From: Candidatus Eisenbergiella merdigallinarum | Lineage (GTDB): Bacteria > Bacillota > Clostridia > Lachnospirales > Lachnospiraceae | Reading direction: 5' to 3' | DNA length: 64,000 nucleotides | Assembly (NCBI GenBank): GCA_019119355.1 | Contig: DWXE01000046.1 | Span: 1 to 64,000, forward strand | Shown: positions 61,270 through 64,000 of the stretch, piece after piece | How positions within the stretch are numbered: the stretch's first letter is position 1 | How the letters are laid out: every line of letters starts with the position of its first letter | Notes under the pieces: model-generated | Told to the model about the DNA's origin: nothing | Databases searched by the model: none | The model's input: only the letters and a program-made list of their open reading frames with translations | Translations under genes and position numbers: made by a program

Positions 61270-61278
61270 TGATATACT
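61270..61278 (+). promoter_or_regulatory. Extended -10 promoter of the antitoxin-Fic pair
   Basis: TG-A-TATACT at 61270-61278 is an extended -10 box, about 50 nt before the antitoxin start. No good -35 is seen at the usual distance. Confidence 0.45.
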
Positions 61279-61327
61279 AAATAAGAAGCAGTATAGATTT
61301 AGCAAAATATAGTAGGAGTGATACCTT

Positions 61328-61498
61328 ATGTTAGTAAGAGCAGATAAAAAATGGGATTATGGAATCGGAATGATCAAGGTAGATGGTCTGGAGCCTACGG
61401 CAGATATGAAAAAGCTCATCGAGAAAGAGAAAAAAGGTGAGATTTCTATGGAAGAAGTAAGAAAGGCTTTAGATCGGAAATACAAAATGAAGGAATAA
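61328..61498 (+). CDS. VbhA-like antitoxin of the Fic pair (56 aa)
   Basis: A 56-residue protein: MLVRADKKWDYGIGMIKVDG, then LEPTADMKKLIEKEKKGEIS and MEEVRKALDRKYKMKE. The layout V-(D/E)-G-L-E-P-(S/T), a Lys-rich helix, G-E-I-S-x-E-E is that of VbhA-type antitoxins, whose inhibitory helix normally carries (S/T)xxxE(G/N). Here that place reads MIKVDG, so the Ser and the Glu are altered. It sits 4 nt before the Fic gene with AGGAG upstream. The family call is by eye. Confidence 0.68.
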   Translation: MLVRADKKWDYGIGMIKVDGLEPTADMKKLIEKEKKGEISMEEVRKALDRKYKMKE

Positions 61499-61502
61499 TA
61501 CG

Positions 61503-62279
61503 GTGCGGGATCCTTATTTATATCCGGATTCAGATGTGCTGAAAAATCTGGCAGGGATTCAGGATTCGGAAGAATTAAAAAACATGGAGGCAGATTATAC
61601 AGTACTCCGCCTTTCAGAGATTGCAGAAGATGAGTCACCGACACAGTTTGATTTCCAGACACTTTGCGGACTTCATTACCGGATTTTTCAAGACGTTTAC
61701 GAATGGGCAGGAAAGCCGAGAGTGATAAATATCGAAAAAGCAGAGGCTGTGCTTGGGGAAATATCGATCATCTATTCAGATTGCTTTGATATTGTAAAAG
61801 ACGCAGAAAGCATCTTAAAAAGAGCGAACGGTTTTGAGTGGAAACAGGCTTCTTTTGAAGACGTTGTTATAACGTTTAGCAACTTTATGGCAGAACTATG
61901 GAAAGTGCATCCTTTCAGAGAGGGGAATACCCGCACTGTCGTTACTTTCTGTTGTATGTTTATAGAGGCACAGGGGATTTATATTGAAAGCGATCTGTTC
62001 AAAGACAATGCAGCTTATATGAGAAATGCGTTGGTCGCAGCAAATGCCGTGTTCGATGACCTTGGCGATCTGAGAAAACCAGAATATCTGTACCGTATTG
62101 TTCAGGATGCTCTGGAACGGGGACAGGAGATGAAAGATCAGGTTGTGGAAGCAATCCGTAAAAGTGATGTCTCCGATACAGAAGAAAGGATCAGGCAAGT
62201 AATTTTGTGGAACAGAAAAGAAAAGCGGGAACACCTGCCGGAAGAGATTAGAGAGATGGTAAGTTCGCCTGAGAAATAA
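61503..62279 (+). CDS. Fic-domain protein (AMP-transferase-like toxin)
   Basis: A 258-residue protein with the Fic motif HPFREGNTRT at residues 136-145, which has the catalytic His and the anion-binding GN loop. The usual HPFxxGNGRxxR is changed: Gly to Thr, and the final Arg to Val. A helical tail of about 80 residues follows. Fic enzymes transfer AMP or a related group from a nucleotide to a target protein. The start is the GTG at 61503, with AAGGA upstream in the end of the antitoxin gene. Base composition is clearly lower in GC than the core genes, which suggests transfer. Confidence 0.9.
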   Translation: MRDPYLYPDSDVLKNLAGIQDSEELKNMEADYTVLRLSEIAEDESPTQFDFQTLCGLHYRIFQDVYEWAGKPRVINIEKAEAVLGEISIIYSDCFDIVKDAESILKRANGFEWKQASFEDVVITFSNFMAELWKVHPFREGNTRTVVTFCCMFIEAQGIYIESDLFKDNAAYMRNALVAANAVFDDLGDLRKPEYLYRIVQDALERGQEMKDQVVEAIRKSDVSDTEERIRQVILWNRKEKREHLPEEIREMVSSPEK

Positions 62280-62321
62280 AGAAAAATTGAAAATAGCAAT
62301 GATATTGAAGGACGTATCCAT

Positions 62322-62342
62322 AACAGGGTGCGTCCTGTTTTT
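62322..62342 (+). terminator. Terminator after the Fic gene
   Basis: AACAGG (62322-62327) pairs with CCTGTT (62334-62339) and runs into T. An outer AGGACG/CGTCCT pairing (62309-62314 with 62331-62336) overlaps it. The 200 bases after it hold no gene that I can support. Confidence 0.6.
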
Positions 62343-62549
62343 ATGGAAAGGATGAGATTATGAAAAGATTGTATACAGCAGAATCAGTAACAGATGGATG
62401 CTTTAGTTCAATATATCGGAGGCGACTGACAATGACAGGAATGCTTATGGATATTCCAAGAGGATATACGGCTCTGGCAGAATGGCTTTCATGCACGATT
62501 TTTCTCTGTATGTTAACAACAAATAGAACGAGAGTACAGCGTAATATAG

Positions 62550-63107
62550 CGGTGGTACTGCAATGCACGCAGCGAACAGGTAGGCCTGACGCCGGCCTAC
62601 ACGATTGACGGCACAAACGTGACCTGGGACAGAAGCGCAAACGGCTACCGCTTGCCAACAGAAGCAGAGTGGGAGTACTATGGCGAATATGGTACCGATG
62701 AGATTTCTGACCCGACGGGACCGGAAACCGGAACCCGCCGCGTCTACCGGGGCGGCGCCTGGAATGATTTTGCCCAAAATATGCGCTCCGCTTACCGTGC
62801 CACCTTGCCGGAGGATCAGGGCAGCTTCAACATCGGCATCCGGCTTGTCCGCAATGCGGTTGGTGGAATCGGAAGCGTGACGACCTCCGGGGCAGAAACG
62901 CAGACTGCCGGGGATGGAAACATCCTGATTGCCTTCTTCCACTGGGGCGGCAATACCAGAGGTGTGGCAGAGAAAATCCAGGCTCAGCATGACCAGAATA
63001 TCCAGGCAAGTCCGGAGCTTAGCAATCATGTGGAGGATTTTGAGCAGTACGACACGATCCTTTTGGGGTACCCTAAAATGGAGAGACGGGTGCAGAAACC
63101 GGATTAA
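62550..63107 (+). pseudogene. Decayed sulfatase-modifying-factor/flavodoxin fusion gene
   Basis: A frame open from 62550 (after TAG at 62547) has no plausible start. It begins at WYCNARSEQVGLTPAYTID, goes on with VTWDRSANGYRLPTEAEWEY and VYRGGAWND and ends the first domain at IGIRLVRNAV; these are FGE/SUMF1 motifs. A linker then leads to a flavodoxin start (ILIAFFHWGGNTRGVAEKIQ) and to YDTILLGYPKMERRVQKPD, where the fold breaks off. Compared with complete relatives, three pieces are missing in frame: after WY, after EWEY and inside the flavodoxin. It cannot make a working enzyme. Confidence 0.72.
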
Positions 63108-63218
63108 GAACCAAAAAAGCATCACAAAAGAATCAAAAATATTCACAAATATTCAAAATAGTTGCAAAAAGGTGATGAAGATGATACTATGGATGAAATG
63201 GAAGGGAGGAGGATTGCT

Positions 63219-64000
63219 GTGAGATTAAAAAGAGTTCTATGCGGAATATTGAGTTTGGCAGTGATGGGCATGTCGTATTTGACATCGCCATTGGAGGTAT
63301 CGGCTTCCGGAGAAAAGGCGGATGTAGTCGGCAGCGTAAATATGGCGGGAAATCCTGATTTTGACAGCGATTCTGTCATGAACGATGAAGGATCGCAATG
63401 GAGATGGCTGGGGTATCCTGAAAGCCGGATGGTGATGAATTACGGGAGCCAGATGATGGCCAGGTACGATGGAAAGCTGAGCCTTGACATAGCCATGGCG
63501 GTAAAGGGGTTTCGGACGGTCAATTCGGTACATCAGATTTTAATGGGACCTGCAGCCGGTCAGGCGACGGAGTATACAGATCTTGAAACGGCATGGTATC
63601 CGTACAGGCTTACGGCAGATGCCGTATATGAAGAAGGAAAGCTTCATATGGATGAATTTTTTGCGGACAAAGATACCTTTATCCGTATGATCGAAGTATC
63701 CGATGCGGCCGATGCCAGACTTCAGATGAAATCCGCGATCGATGGAGTTACGAAACATGGGAATGACCTTCTGGTGGAACAGGGGGATTACTGGTTTGTA
63801 TGTAAAATTCTGAAACTGAATGAGGACGGAGAAATTACAGGGCAGTACGAACCGCAGGTTTCAGAGGGCAAATGGTCTGTTGAAATAACGTTTGACTCGG
63901 ACAGCGCGAAACTGGCTTTTTCGTTGACGATGCTTCCAAAGAACGTCGAAGAAAACAGCGCGGATCGCGCCCGGGAACTGGCGGACAAAACGTTAGCGGA
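63219..64000 (+). CDS. Secreted protein, N-terminal part (cut by window end); possible glycoside hydrolase
   Basis: A frame open from the GTG at 63219 to the end of the window, with GGGAGGAGGA just upstream. The first 30 residues are a signal peptide (MRLKRVLCGILSLAVMGMSY, cleavage near VSASG). The visible 260 residues are rich in beta-strand-like, aromatic stretches (WRWLGYPESRMVMNYGSQ, HQILMGPAAGQATEYTDLE, DEFFADKDTFIRMIEVSDAA), resembling the N-terminal beta-sandwich that precedes an (alpha/alpha)6 barrel in several hydrolase families. The family cannot be fixed without the rest. Confidence 0.6.
   Translation, partial: MRLKRVLCGILSLAVMGMSYLTSPLEVSASGEKADVVGSVNMAGNPDFDSDSVMNDEGSQWRWLGYPESRMVMNYGSQMMARYDGKLSLDIAMAVKGFRTVNSVHQILMGPAAGQATEYTDLETAWYPYRLTADAVYEEGKLHMDEFFADKDTFIRMIEVSDAADARLQMKSAIDGVTKHGNDLLVEQGDYWFVCKILKLNEDGEITGQYEPQVSEGKWSVEITFDSDSAKLAFSLTMLPKNVEENSADRARELADKTLA

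Noticed and set aside
62360-62608. Short plus-strand frame beginning MKRLYTAESVTDG, a little like the start of MetK
   Set aside because: The likeness ends after about 12 residues; the rest has no family pattern and the end runs into the decayed FGE gene in another frame.
1-64000. CRISPR arrays, tRNA or rRNA genes, intact insertion sequences, integrases
   Set aside because: No regularly spaced repeats, no tRNA-like cloverleaf or rRNA motif and no transposase or integrase motifs were recognised, apart from the possible nuclease tail at 1-192.

Overview
The window looks like a chromosome segment of a GC-rich member of the Clostridia, most probably Lachnospiraceae. The reasons are the order rimP-nusA-rnpM-ylxQ-infB-rbfA-nrnA-truB-ribF, strong GGAGG ribosome binding sites, lipobox lipoproteins, LplB/YtcP-type sugar permeases without their own ATPase, a monoderm-type Pel polysaccharide locus without outer-membrane genes, and many small overlapping gene junctions. 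Taxonomy is inferred from gene content only.

Region 1 (1-16.5 kb, minus strand) is a Pel-like exopolysaccharide operon of twelve genes: pelD, pelE, two tandem DUF2194 deacetylase-like proteins, pelF, pelG, a CotH lipoprotein, a VTC-domain protein, DUF4956, DUF4832 and two DivIVA-like coiled-coil proteins. Its leader carries a recognisable c-di-GMP-I riboswitch followed by an intrinsic terminator. PelD keeps an RxxD c-di-GMP inhibitory site beside a destroyed GGDEF active site. The pathway therefore appears to be controlled by c-di-GMP both at the RNA level and at the protein level.

Region 2 (16.5-31.7 kb) is a c-di-GMP signalling block. On the plus strand are a stand-alone EAL phosphodiesterase, a membrane GGDEF cyclase without an I-site, a Cache-GGDEF-EAL phosphodiesterase, a hybrid histidine kinase, a REC-HD-GYP phosphodiesterase and an Hpt protein. 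The last three could form a complete phosphorelay. On the minus strand are a 1198-residue PAS/GAF/degenerate GGDEF/EAL protein and a CheB-CheR-PAS fusion.

Region 3 (31.8-40.5 kb) is the conserved translation and ribosome-maturation operon from rimP to ribF. Region 4 (40.5-56.9 kb) is a glycan-use island: a minus-strand arm (GH3, an enolase-superfamily dehydratase, a URO-D-family protein) and a plus-strand arm (ABC transporter, ROK repressor, ROK kinase, GH4, a NagB-family isomerase, a DUF4091/GH123-like protein, GH127). The arms diverge from one intergenic region that has two near-identical operator-like sites just downstream of the two promoters. The island sits between ribF and rpsO, which are adjacent in relatives such as Bacillus subtilis.

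Region 5 (56.9-60.8 kb) holds an SH3-NlpC/P60 wall hydrolase with a perfect WalR-type box at its promoter, then rpsO and pnp. Region 6 (60.8-64 kb) is a lower-GC accessory stretch of a different character. It starts at a perfect 46-bp palindrome and contains a sortase remnant, a small VbhA-like antitoxin with a Fic protein, a decayed sulfatase-modifying-factor/flavodoxin gene, and the 5' part of a secreted protein cut by the window end.
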